The notes under the pieces were generated by a model. The model did not search any database and was not told where the DNA came from. It saw only the letters and a program-made list of their open reading frames with translations. A program made the position numbers and the translations under genes. Below are positions 57,225-64,000 of a stretch of DNA of 64,000 bases, piece after piece. The DNA is from Phenylobacterium kunshanense (lineage in GTDB: Bacteria; Pseudomonadota; Alphaproteobacteria; Caulobacterales; Caulobacteraceae): contig NZ_QFYS01000002.1 of the NCBI RefSeq assembly GCF_003254525.1, positions 248,001-312,000 of the forward strand. Direction: 5' to 3'. Numbering within the stretch: the stretch's first letter is position 1; each line of letters starts with the position of its first letter.

Positions 57225-57704
57225 TCACGCCCGCCACCAGATGTGACGCGCCTCTACGTAGAGGGAGGCCGGGTGCGGCGTCTCGCCGCCCCGCGAGGCG
57301 AGGAAGGCGTGCTCCACGACCATGGCCTGCTGCTCGATGTTCATGGCGAGGAATCCCGGCCCGCGTTCGAGGTCGTAGGCGTAAGACGCAGCGCTGTCGC
57401 CCGCTTTGATCTTTGCCAACAGGAGCCGAACGCCGTTCTGCGCCTGCCAGACGTGGGTCAGCTCGTGGACGAAGACGGCCTGGGCGCGAAGCGGAACCTC
57501 GGACGCCGCGAAGTCGGCGGGCAGCGACGCCGCCGGCCAGACGATGAGACCGGGACCGGCCACGAACGCGCGCCGCCAGAGGGGAAGGGCGAGGATCCGC
57601 ACCCGACCCGCGTCGAGCCCGGCGCCGAACACCTCTGCGGCCAGCGCCCGCTCCCCGGGACTGAGGCGGCGCAGGCGGAAGGGTTTTGCTGTGCGGCTCG
57701 GCAT
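57225..57704 (-). CDS. Small HExxH-motif protein
   Basis: A 159-residue protein with VHELTHVWQ, in which H80-E81 and H84 form an HExxH zinc site like that of DUF4157 or metzincin-like peptidases. There is no signal peptide. A third ligand could be the Glu in NIEQQAMVVEHAF. The protein is short for a stand-alone protease and could be a peptidase-like domain of unknown use. It is divergent from the dienelactone hydrolase gene. Confidence 0.75.
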   Translation of the reverse strand: MPSRTAKPFRLRRLSPGERALAAEVFGAGLDAGRVRILALPLWRRAFVAGPGLIVWPAASLPADFAASEVPLRAQAVFVHELTHVWQAQNGVRLLLAKIKAGDSAASYAYDLERGPGFLAMNIEQQAMVVEHAFLASRGGETPHPASLYVEARHIWWRA

Positions 57705-57777
57705 GGGCGGTTGACGCAAGGCTTGCCTCTGGGTTCCGCTCCACCCTCGCGCTGAACGCCCGCAGGAGGAAAGAGCC

Positions 57778-58650
57778 ATGGTCACCCTTACCCGCCCCGA
57801 CGGAACCCGCCCGGAGGATCTCCACCTGTCCCGGCGCGGCCTGACCCTGGCGCTGACGGGCGGCTATGCGGTGGCCGCCTGGTCGGCCCAGGCCCAGCCG
57901 GTGAAGACGGACGAGGCGGGCCTCGTGACCGGCATGGTGGAGCTGGCGTCGCCCGACCGCGCCCTCCCGGCCTATGTCGCCCGCCCGGCCAAGGCGGGGC
58001 GTCACCCGGCGGTGGTCGTCGTCTCCGAGATCTTCGGCCTGCACGAATATATCCGCGACACCTGCCGCCGCCTGGCGAAGGCGGGCTATGTCGCCATCGC
58101 CCCGGACTATTTCGCGCGGGTCGGCGACCTGTCGAGCAAGACCGACTTCCAGGAGATCCTCAGGCTGGTGGCCACCGCCAACGACCGCCAGGTCACCGGC
58201 GACACCGCCGCGGCCGTCGCGTTCCTGAAGGGTCAGCCCTTCGCCGATGCAAAGCGGATCGCGGTGACCGGCTTCTGCTGGGGCGGCAATGTGGTTTGGG
58301 AAACCTGCGCCCGGTTGCCGGACTTCAAGGCCGGCGTCGCCTGGTATGGCCGGCTCGCCGGCGGCCACGCGGCCAATGACGCCGAGGGCAAGACCCCCAT
58401 CGAGCTCGCCGCCGACCTCAAGGCGCCGGTCCTGGGGCTCTACGCGGAGAAGGACAACGGCATCCCGCTGGCCGACGTGGAGAAGATGAAGGCGGCGCTG
58501 GCCGCCGCCGGCAAGACCGGCAGCAGCCTCGTCGTCTATCCGGGCGCCCAGCACGGATTCCATGCCGACTACCGCCCCTCGTACAGCAAGGAGGCGGCCG
58601 AGGATGGCTGGAACAAGATGCTCGCGTTCTTCCGGCAGCACGGGGTCTAG
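57778..58650 (+). CDS. Dienelactone hydrolase-family protein
   Basis: A 290-residue alpha/beta hydrolase with nucleophile C167 in GFCWGGN and the catalytic His in GAQHGFHAD, as in dienelactone hydrolases. The N-terminus has SRRGLTLALTGG, a twin-arginine-like signal, so it may be exported. The ribosome-binding site AGGAGG is strong. The substrate is probably a lactone or ester; no chlorocatechol genes are near. Confidence 0.88.
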   Translation: MVTLTRPDGTRPEDLHLSRRGLTLALTGGYAVAAWSAQAQPVKTDEAGLVTGMVELASPDRALPAYVARPAKAGRHPAVVVVSEIFGLHEYIRDTCRRLAKAGYVAIAPDYFARVGDLSSKTDFQEILRLVATANDRQVTGDTAAAVAFLKGQPFADAKRIAVTGFCWGGNVVWETCARLPDFKAGVAWYGRLAGGHAANDAEGKTPIELAADLKAPVLGLYAEKDNGIPLADVEKMKAALAAAGKTGSSLVVYPGAQHGFHADYRPSYSKEAAEDGWNKMLAFFRQHGV

Positions 58651-58757
58651 CCGCCGTCTGCTCGCCTTATGCGGGAGCGGACTTGCAGCCGACGGTCGTA
58701 CAGTGCAGCTACCGCGCCGCTGGCCGGAATGGCCAAGCTTGATCGGTCAGGTGAGCG

Positions 58758-59561
58758 ATGTTGAAGAGTCTGGCGACGACCGTCGCCGTGGCGGTTCTGG
58801 CCGCCGCGGCCCCCGCCTCCGCGGCGACCGTGTTCAATACCGCGAGCGTCTCCTTCACCGAGATTGGCCTGAACCTCGTGGTCAATCAGGGCGCGGCCGA
58901 CGCGCGGACGATCGACTGGTCGCAGGGCGGCTTTTCCTTCCAGAATACCGACTTCGTGTTCGACCGGGCCGGCGGCAGCGTGCTCAAGGGCCACGGCGCC
59001 AGCGGCGGACATACGTACCGCTCCACGATCAGCAATCCCGGCGGCGCCCACTTCGAAGGCGGCACGACGGCCGGGGCCGACTTCGAACTGTCGCTCGCCG
59101 GCGCGATCGGGGCGATCGACTACAGGCTGCTCGAGCAGGTCATCGGCCAGCCGACCACGACGGCGCCCGTCACCTTCATGGGCAGCAGCGTCGACCTTTC
59201 GGTCACCTGGACACCGGACGGGTTTGACGCCTTCGTCGACATGCCCGGTTTCGCCGACACGCCGGCCCCGAATCTGGTCGCCGTGCTGGCCCCGGGCGCG
59301 ACCGCCTACCTGAACGAAAGGGTCGAGACCAGCGGTCCCGACGGACGCTCGCTGACGGTGACGGCGTTCCGGGTCCACTATGACAACTGGGTCTATCAGG
59401 GGACGCGGTTCGACGGCGACTTCATTGTCGGCCGCGCGGTGCTGGCCCTGTCGGATCCGCAGGCGGCGGCCGTCCCGGAGCCCGGGACCTGGGCGCTCAT
59501 GATCTTCGGGTTCGGTTTCGCGGGCGGACTGCTGCGTCGGAACATCGTCCGGGCGGCTTAG
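58758..59561 (+). CDS. PEP-CTERM sorting-domain protein
   Basis: A 267-residue protein with a signal peptide (MLKSLATTVAVAVLAAAAPASA) and a C-terminal PEP-CTERM tail: P240-E-P-GTWAL, a hydrophobic helix (MIFGFGFAGGLL) and Arg-Arg. Such tails are processed by exosortase (EpsH/XrtA), usually linked to exopolysaccharide or biofilm. The body is beta-rich with no named domain. No exosortase or EPS gene is in the window. Confidence 0.85.
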   Translation: MLKSLATTVAVAVLAAAAPASAATVFNTASVSFTEIGLNLVVNQGAADARTIDWSQGGFSFQNTDFVFDRAGGSVLKGHGASGGHTYRSTISNPGGAHFEGGTTAGADFELSLAGAIGAIDYRLLEQVIGQPTTTAPVTFMGSSVDLSVTWTPDGFDAFVDMPGFADTPAPNLVAVLAPGATAYLNERVETSGPDGRSLTVTAFRVHYDNWVYQGTRFDGDFIVGRAVLALSDPQAAAVPEPGTWALMIFGFGFAGGLLRRNIVRAA

Positions 59562-59983
59562 AAGACCGGCTCTTCCACCTTCGGCGCCGGGGGCGGCGGC
59601 GCGGCGGTCTGTTGTTGAATCACCTCGCCGATCTTGTCGGCCGGGGCGGCCGTCACGGCCTCGGGCCCGGCCGGCGCGCCCTTTTCCGCCTCGGCCTTGG
59701 CCAGGGCGGCGGCCTCGGCCTTCGCCTTCTTCTCGGCTTCCAGCGCGGCCTTTTCCTCCTCGGTCAGCTCTTCCTGCACCGCGGCGCCCTGGATGCGCTC
59801 GTCGACGAGCGGCTGGGCCTCCACCGCTTCCAGCACCTCGCCGGTCTGCGCGCCTGGCCGCTCGCCGGGCAGCCGCCCGCGCGACGGCGCGGTCGCGACA
59901 CCTAGGGCGAACGCGCCCAGCGACGCTACGACGATGCCGGTGGCGACGAGCTGAAGCACGGGGCGGGGCATGGACCAGTTCAT
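59558..59983 (-). CDS. Hypothetical membrane protein with Ala/Lys/Glu-rich coiled region
   Basis: A 141-residue protein with one N-terminal transmembrane segment (residues 10-30) followed by a charged Ala/Glu/Lys stretch (about 74-105) that may form a helix or coiled coil, and a Pro-rich end. I do not recognise the family. It is divergent from ftsK across 126 bp, and its stop overlaps the PEP-CTERM stop. Confidence 0.7.
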   Translation of the reverse strand: MNWSMPRPVLQLVATGIVVASLGAFALGVATAPSRGRLPGERPGAQTGEVLEAVEAQPLVDERIQGAAVQEELTEEEKAALEAEKKAKAEAAALAKAEAEKGAPAGPEAVTAAPADKIGEVIQQQTAAPPPPAPKVEEPVF

Positions 59984-60046
59984 GCGGGCAAACTAGTGCG
60001 CCGCCCGGCCACACGGAAGCGCGATCTGGCGACGCGGAAATCACGG

Positions 60047-60062
60047 TAAACGCCCGATTAAC
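60047..60062. promoter_or_regulatory. Candidate CtrA site upstream of ftsK
   Basis: TAAA-N7-TTAAC matches the CtrA consensus TTAA-N7-TTAAC at eight of nine positions and lies 48 bp before the ftsK ATG. CtrA is the Caulobacter cell-cycle master regulator; direct binding here is not shown. Confidence 0.45.
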
Positions 60063-60109
60063 GGTCCCTGCCGCAAACAGGGCGTATCAGTCTGGGAGAC
60101 CTTGAGCGC

Positions 60110-62476
60110 ATGGCGCGGGCGGTGCGGAAAACCGGCGGGGAGCTCGTGCTCCACATCGCCAGCCTGGCGTGGAGCCACCCGGCGACCGCGCGCCTGCGTG
60201 GCGGGCTCGTGGCGGCCCTGGGGGTCGCCCTGGCCGCGGCCTTCGCCAGCTACAATCCCGCCGACCCCAGCCTCAATGCCGCCGGGCCGGCCGCGCCGCG
60301 AAACGTCCTCGGCGGCGCCGGCGCCCTCATGGCGGACATCGGCATCCAGTCGTTGGGCGTCGCCGCCGGCCTGGCGGCTCTGCTGCTGGTCACCTGCGGC
60401 CTGGCCCGGGCGGCGGATCCCGAGCCGGATGCGAGCCGTCTCCGACTTCGGCTGCGCGCCGCGGCGGGCGCCCTCGGCGTGCTGGCGCTGGCCGGGGCCC
60501 TGGCCTGGGCGCCCACGCCCGCCGCCTGGCCGCTCGCCAGGGGGCTCGGCGGCTTCTGGGGCGATGGCCTCCTCGCCGGCCTTGCGGGCCTGATCGGCTA
60601 TGCGCGGATTCCCGCCGGCCAGGCGGTCGCCGGCAGCCTGCTCGGGGTGACGGGCGCCGTGGCCTGCGGCTACGCCCTCGGCCTGTCGCGGCTCGATCTG
60701 CGCGGGCTTGCCGACGCCATCAGCCACGCCCTCAGGCCCCGGCCGAAGCTGGTCGCCGCCAAGCCCGAACCGGTCGGCGCGGCCAAGGTCGCGCGCCGCA
60801 AGCGCGGCGAGCCGGTCATCGACGCCGACCGGCTGGACGCGCCCGAGCCCGAATCCGCGCCGGCGGCCATCGCGCCCTCCGACGCCCCCGTGCTGACCGT
60901 CAAGGCGCCCAAGCCGGCGCCCAAGGAGAGCGTGCGCGAGCAGAAGGAGGCCCAGGCCACCTTCTCCTTCGCACAGGAAGGCGGCTTCCAGCTTCCCGAA
61001 CTGGCCATGCTGACCAAGGCGCCCGCGCGCGCCGCCCAGTACGACGAGGGCGCCCTGCGCCAGAACGCCCAGCTCCTGGAGAGCGTGCTGGCCGAGTTCG
61101 GCGTGCGCGGCCAGGTGGACCAGATCCGCCCCGGCCCGGTGGTCACCCTCTATGAACTGGTGCCCGCCGCCGGCGTGAAGTCGGCCCGCGTCGTGGCCCT
61201 GGCTGACGACATCGCCCGCTCCATGAGCGTGGCCTCGGCCCGCGTCTCGGTGGTCCCGGGCCGCAACGCCATCGGGATCGAGCTGCCGAACCAGCGGCGC
61301 GAGACGGTCTATCTGCGCGAGCTTCTCGCCTCGGCGGAGTACGAGCGCGGCAGCCAGGTCGTGCCGGTCGTGCTGGGCGAGACCATCGGCGGCGAGCCCT
61401 ACATCGCCGACCTCGCCAAGATGCCCCACCTGCTGATCGCCGGCACCACCGGCTCGGGCAAGTCGGTGGGGGTCAACGCCATGATCCTGTCGATCCTCTA
61501 CCGCCTGCCGCCCGAGCAGTGCCGGCTGATCATGATCGACCCCAAGATGCTGGAACTCTCGGTCTACGACGGCATCCCGCACCTGCTGGCCCCGGTGGTG
61601 ACCGATCCCAAGAAGGCGATCGTCGCGCTGAAATGGACCGTGCGCGAGATGGAGGACCGCTACCGGCGCATGTCCAAGATCGGCGTGCGCAACATCGCCA
61701 GCTACAACGAGCGCGCCCGGGAGGCCCTGGCCAAGGGCGAGCACTTCGAGCGCACCGTGCAGACGGGCTTCGACGACAGCGGCCGCGCCACCTACGAGAG
61801 CGAGAAGATCCGGCCCGAGCCGATGCCCTACCTGGTCGTGATCATCGACGAGGTGGCCGACCTGATGATGGTGGCCGGCAAGGACATCGAGGGCGCCGTC
61901 CAGCGCCTGGCCCAGATGGCCCGCGCCGCCGGCATCCACCTGATCATGGCCACCCAGCGCCCGTCGGTGGACGTGATCACCGGCACCATCAAGGCCAACT
62001 TCCCGACCCGGATCAGCTTCCAGGTCACGTCCAAGATCGACAGCCGCACCATCCTGGGCGAGCAGGGCGCCGAGCAGCTCCTGGGCCAGGGCGACATGCT
62101 CTACATGGCCGGCGGCGGCCGCATCACCCGCCTGCATGGCCCGTTCGTCTCGGATGGCGAGGTCGAGGCTGTGGCCAAGTTCCTGCGCGACCAGGGCACG
62201 CCGGCCTATCTCGACGAGGTCACCGCCGGCGGCGACGAGGACGGCGAGGAGGGCGACCTGGGCCTCGGCGGCGGCGAGGAGAGCAACGACCTCTACGACC
62301 GCGCGGTCGCCGTGGTCACCCGCGACGGCAAGGCTTCGACCAGCTACATCCAGCGCCGCCTGCAGATCGGCTACAACCGCGCCGCCTCGCTCATGGAGCG
62401 GATGGAGCAGGAAGGCGTCGTCGGCCCCGCCAACCATGCCGGCAAGCGCGAGATCCTGGTCAGCGCCGCGCCGTAG
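60110..62476 (+). CDS. ftsK: DNA translocase FtsK
   Basis: A 788-residue septal ATPase that pumps DNA during division. Parts: N-terminal membrane domain with about four helices (residues 25-200), a short charged linker, then the RecA-like motor with Walker [11 protein letters not shown] near 445 and Walker [12 protein letters not shown], and the C-terminal gamma winged helix ([21 protein letters not shown]) that reads KOPS. A possible CtrA site lies upstream. Confidence 0.97.
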   Translation: MARAVRKTGGELVLHIASLAWSHPATARLRGGLVAALGVALAAAFASYNPADPSLNAAGPAAPRNVLGGAGALMADIGIQSLGVAAGLAALLLVTCGLARAADPEPDASRLRLRLRAAAGALGVLALAGALAWAPTPAAWPLARGLGGFWGDGLLAGLAGLIGYARIPAGQAVAGSLLGVTGAVACGYALGLSRLDLRGLADAISHALRPRPKLVAAKPEPVGAAKVARRKRGEPVIDADRLDAPEPESAPAAIAPSDAPVLTVKAPKPAPKESVREQKEAQATFSFAQEGGFQLPELAMLTKAPARAAQYDEGALRQNAQLLESVLAEFGVRGQVDQIRPGPVVTLYELVPAAGVKSARVVALADDIARSMSVASARVSVVPGRNAIGIELPNQRRETVYLRELLASAEYERGSQVVPVVLGETIGGEPYIADLAKMPHLLIAGTTGSGKSVGVNAMILSILYRLPPEQCRLIMIDPKMLELSVYDGIPHLLAPVVTDPKKAIVALKWTVREMEDRYRRMSKIGVRNIASYNERAREALAKGEHFERTVQTGFDDSGRATYESEKIRPEPMPYLVVIIDEVADLMMVAGKDIEGAVQRLAQMARAAGIHLIMATQRPSVDVITGTIKANFPTRISFQVTSKIDSRTILGEQGAEQLLGQGDMLYMAGGGRITRLHGPFVSDGEVEAVAKFLRDQGTPAYLDEVTAGGDEDGEEGDLGLGGGEESNDLYDRAVAVVTRDGKASTSYIQRRLQIGYNRAASLMERMEQEGVVGPANHAGKREILVSAAP

Positions 62477-62480
62477 GCGC

Positions 62481-62738
62481 TCAACGGCTTCGCCGCCCCC
62501 CGGGCTTGTGACTGCTGGTCATGGGGTCCGGTTTCTTCGGCAGGGCCTTCTTCCGGTCGGCGCCGACGTAGCGTTCCTGGCTGGAGCCGAGGCCCATGCG
62601 GCCCGGCTGCTGCTCGCGCAGGCCCGACTCGCCGGAGCGGATCCGGGCGATGGCGTCGCGGAGCAGGGCGGCGGTCTCGAAGTCGCCGGCCTCGGCCGCC
62701 TCGGCCATCCGGCGCTCCAGGTCCTCGATCATGCCCAT
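62481..62738 (-). CDS. UVR-motif (UvrB/UvrC) small protein
   Basis: An 85-residue protein with the UVR helical hairpin MIEDLERRMAEAAEAGDFET near the N-terminus, then a basic tail. UVR motifs mediate UvrB-UvrC contacts and also occur in Clp adaptors (McsA-like), so a role in repair or proteolysis is possible. ATG 62738 has AAGGA eight bases upstream. Divergent from lolA. Confidence 0.8.
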   Translation of the reverse strand: MGMIEDLERRMAEAAEAGDFETAALLRDAIARIRSGESGLREQQPGRMGLGSSQERYVGADRKKALPKKPDPMTSSHKPGGRRSR

Positions 62739-62835
62739 GGGAACGTCCTTCCGCGGACCGGCGTTGCGTCGCCTTGCGCTGGCCCTATTGCCGCCGCCCT
62801 GGCGCGATAGGACGTTCGCACGTAACGGAGCAAGC

Positions 62836-63471
62836 ATGACCCTGACCCGCCGCAGCCTGACCCTCGCCCTCGCCGCCGCCCCGCTGGCGAGCCCGGCGTT
62901 CGCGCAGAGCGCGCTGTCGGCCGCCGACAAGGCGCTGGTGGACCGGGCCGTGGCCTATCTGGAAGGGCTGACCGAGGCTCAAGGCCGCTTCGTCCAGACC
63001 GACGCGCGAGGGCGTTCGACGTCGGGCCAGCTTTTCCTGAAGCGGCCCGGCAAGGCGCGCTTCGCCTACGATCCGCCCTCGGGCCTGCTGGTGGTCTCGG
63101 ACGGCGGCGTGGTCTCGGTGCAGGACAAGCGCCTGAAGACCTTCGACCAGTATCCGCTGTCGGCGACGCCGCTGTCGCTGTTCCTCGCGCGCACGATCCG
63201 CCTCGACAGGGGCGTCAGCATCACCCGCGTCGCGCGGCTGGCCGACGGCTTCTCCATTACGGCGCGCGATGGGAAGAAGCAGACGGCGGGGCAGATCACC
63301 CTGACATTCCGCGACAGCCCCATGAGCCTGGTCGGGTGGACTGTCACCGACGCTCAGGGGCGTCCGACGCAGGTGCAGCTCCGCGGGCTGGAGCGGGCCT
63401 CCGGCCTCGACCGTTCGCTGTTCGTGCTGAAGGATCCGCGGCCGAAAAACGTCGGACGGGGCAAGGTCTGA
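62836..63471 (+). CDS. lolA: Outer-membrane lipoprotein carrier LolA
   Basis: A 211-residue periplasmic carrier that takes lipoproteins from LolCDE to LolB. The signal MTLTRRSLTLALAAAPLASPAFA is cleaved before QSAL. The RFVQTDARGRSTSGQLFLKRPGKARFAYDPP stretch (residues 51-80) is the family pattern. CGGAG lies five bases before the ATG. The ftsK-lolA-xthA order is familiar in Caulobacter. Confidence 0.93.
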   Translation: MTLTRRSLTLALAAAPLASPAFAQSALSAADKALVDRAVAYLEGLTEAQGRFVQTDARGRSTSGQLFLKRPGKARFAYDPPSGLLVVSDGGVVSVQDKRLKTFDQYPLSATPLSLFLARTIRLDRGVSITRVARLADGFSITARDGKKQTAGQITLTFRDSPMSLVGWTVTDAQGRPTQVQLRGLERASGLDRSLFVLKDPRPKNVGRGKV

Positions 63472-63525
63472 CGCCGCGTCAGGTGTGATCGCGACGACAC
63501 ACGCAAGCTTTGCTGTCGAATACCT

Positions 63526-63554
63526 TTGACAAACTGTCGCACTGTTGCGATATT
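63526..63554 (+). promoter_or_regulatory. Sigma70-type promoter of the lolA-xthA intergenic transcript
   Basis: TTGACA (63526-63531) and GATATT (63549-63554) are spaced exactly 17 bp. TGC just before the -10 adds an extended -10 element. It is the best promoter match in the window. Confidence 0.75.
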
Positions 63555-63560
63555 GTCACT

Positions 63561-63682
63561 ACGTCGCTGGCGCGCGCGTCGCGTCGGCGAACACCGTGCC
63601 GGAACCTATCCCCTCCCGGCGGCGGCATGAGAGACGACTCTTACGGCCCGGGCGCTCGCCATAGCGCCCGGGCCTTTCTTTC
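63561..63682 (+). ncRNA. Candidate small RNA with C-rich loop, lolA-xthA intergenic
   Basis: A strong promoter is followed 90 bp later by a strong terminator, giving a transcript of about 120 nt with no ribosome-binding site I trust. It can fold as a hairpin GCCGG/CCGGC (63598-63620) exposing AACCUAUCCCCUC in the loop, a small AGAG/CUCU stem (63630-63641), and the terminator. C-rich exposed loops of this kind (anti-Shine-Dalgarno) are typical of alphaproteobacterial regulatory RNAs. A leader or attenuator for xthA is the main alternative. Confidence 0.6.
63645..63682 (+). terminator. Rho-independent terminator before xthA
   Basis: GGCCCGGGCGCT and AGCGCCCGGGCC form a perfect 12-bp stem with loop CGCCAT, followed by TTTCTTTC. 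It would stop the upstream small transcript before the xthA ATG at 63709. Confidence 0.88.
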
Positions 63683-63708
63683 GTTCAGCTCTGGCTTAGA
63701 GAGACGGG

Positions 63709-64000
63709 ATGCGCCTTCGCCTCTGCACCTGGAACGTCAACTCCGTCCGCCTGCGCGCCGAACAGGTCGCCCGCTTCGTGGCCGAGCAGGCGCCCGACGT
63801 CCTTTGCCTACAGGAAATCAAGTGCCGCGAGGGCGAGTTTCCGGTGAACGCCTTCAGGGACATGGGGCTGCCGCACCTGAAGATCGCGGGTCAGAAGGGC
63901 TGGCACGGCGTCGCCATCGCCTCGCGCCTGCCGATCGAGGACGCGCCGCCGCTTGATGTCTGCCGGGAGAAGCACGCCCGGTGCGTGGGCGGCATGATCG
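63709..64000 (+). CDS. xthA: Exodeoxyribonuclease III (partial, runs off the window)
   Basis: The first 97 residues of an ExoIII/APE endonuclease for abasic-site repair. N9 in LCTWNVNS and E36 in VLCLQEIKC are the metal and substrate residues; GWHGVAIASRLP follows the family. It continues past base 64000. GAGACGG precedes the ATG. Confidence 0.93.
   Translation, partial: MRLRLCTWNVNSVRLRAEQVARFVAEQAPDVLCLQEIKCREGEFPVNAFRDMGLPHLKIAGQKGWHGVAIASRLPIEDAPPLDVCREKHARCVGGMI

Noticed and set aside
60041..62437. Open frame of about 800 codons opposite ftsK
   Set aside because: It mirrors ftsK, has no recognisable domain and no ribosome-binding site; a compositional shadow.

Overview
The window is ordinary, gene-dense, high-GC chromosome of an alphaproteobacterium, most like Caulobacterales (Caulobacter or Phenylobacterium type). 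Pointers are the chvI-chvG-hprK-EIIA-HPr order, an ftsK-lolA-xthA neighbourhood, pseB/pseC flagellin-sugar genes, a PEP-CTERM protein, a TonB-dependent receptor and frequent GTG/TTG starts. The genus call is inference; I see no rRNA. There is one tRNA (Arg, CCG), no insertion sequence, integrase, prophage or CRISPR array, and no gap above 300 bases without a gene.

Layout. 1-5 kb: a secreted DUF885 protein, an APC-type amino-acid permease and a large unknown protein. 5.1-8.7 kb: the envelope-stress two-component system ChvI/ChvG joined to HprK, EIIA(Man) and HPr, a regulatory phosphotransfer relay. 8.7-13 kb: an ABC-2 exporter pair, bioB, and ahcY behind a perfect 20-bp palindrome. 13-20.5 kb: a pyridoxal-kinase-like protein, acylphosphatase, a serine hydrolase, a tiny membrane ORF, rarD, asd, a thioesterase, a c-type cytochrome, an EVE protein and a MarR-GNAT fusion. 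20.5-24.8 kb: the leucine operon leuC-(VOC)-leuD-(ABM)-leuB. 24.8-29.2 kb: an NAD(P)-binding protein, two LysR regulators and a hotdog thioesterase gene broken by an amber codon. 29.2-32.4 kb: rplS-trmD and two tandem tesB genes. 32.4-37.3 kb: pseC-pseB, a secreted protein, phhB, a HAD protein, VanZ and a glycosyltransferase-like protein. 37.3-44.8 kb: a GPH-type transporter divergent from an AceE-like transketolase, the reverse transsulfuration pair CBS-CGL, and a lipoprotein with a haem-binding motif. 44.8-50 kb: a possible uptake locus (TonB-dependent receptor, HupE/UreJ protein, His-bearing membrane-anchored protein, small secreted protein). 50-54 kb: a lipoprotein alpha/beta hydrolase, an autotransporter-like protein with a Thr-Thr-Pro repeat, tRNA-Arg and a quinohaemoprotein. 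54-57 kb: dnaK-dnaJ with a sigma32-like promoter. 57-64 kb: a small HExxH protein, dienelactone hydrolase, a PEP-CTERM protein, ftsK, a UVR-motif protein, lolA and the start of xthA.

Most genes are housekeeping. The parts most worth a second look lie between genes or at their starts: a promoter-to-terminator unit of about 120 nt between lolA and xthA that looks like a small RNA with a C-rich loop; two probable CTG starts (HPr, and the lipoprotein hydrolase); a duplicated block upstream of chvI; the ahcY palindrome; a large dnaK-dnaJ intercistronic hairpin; and the amber-interrupted thioesterase. The HupE locus is the best candidate for a poorly described multi-gene system.
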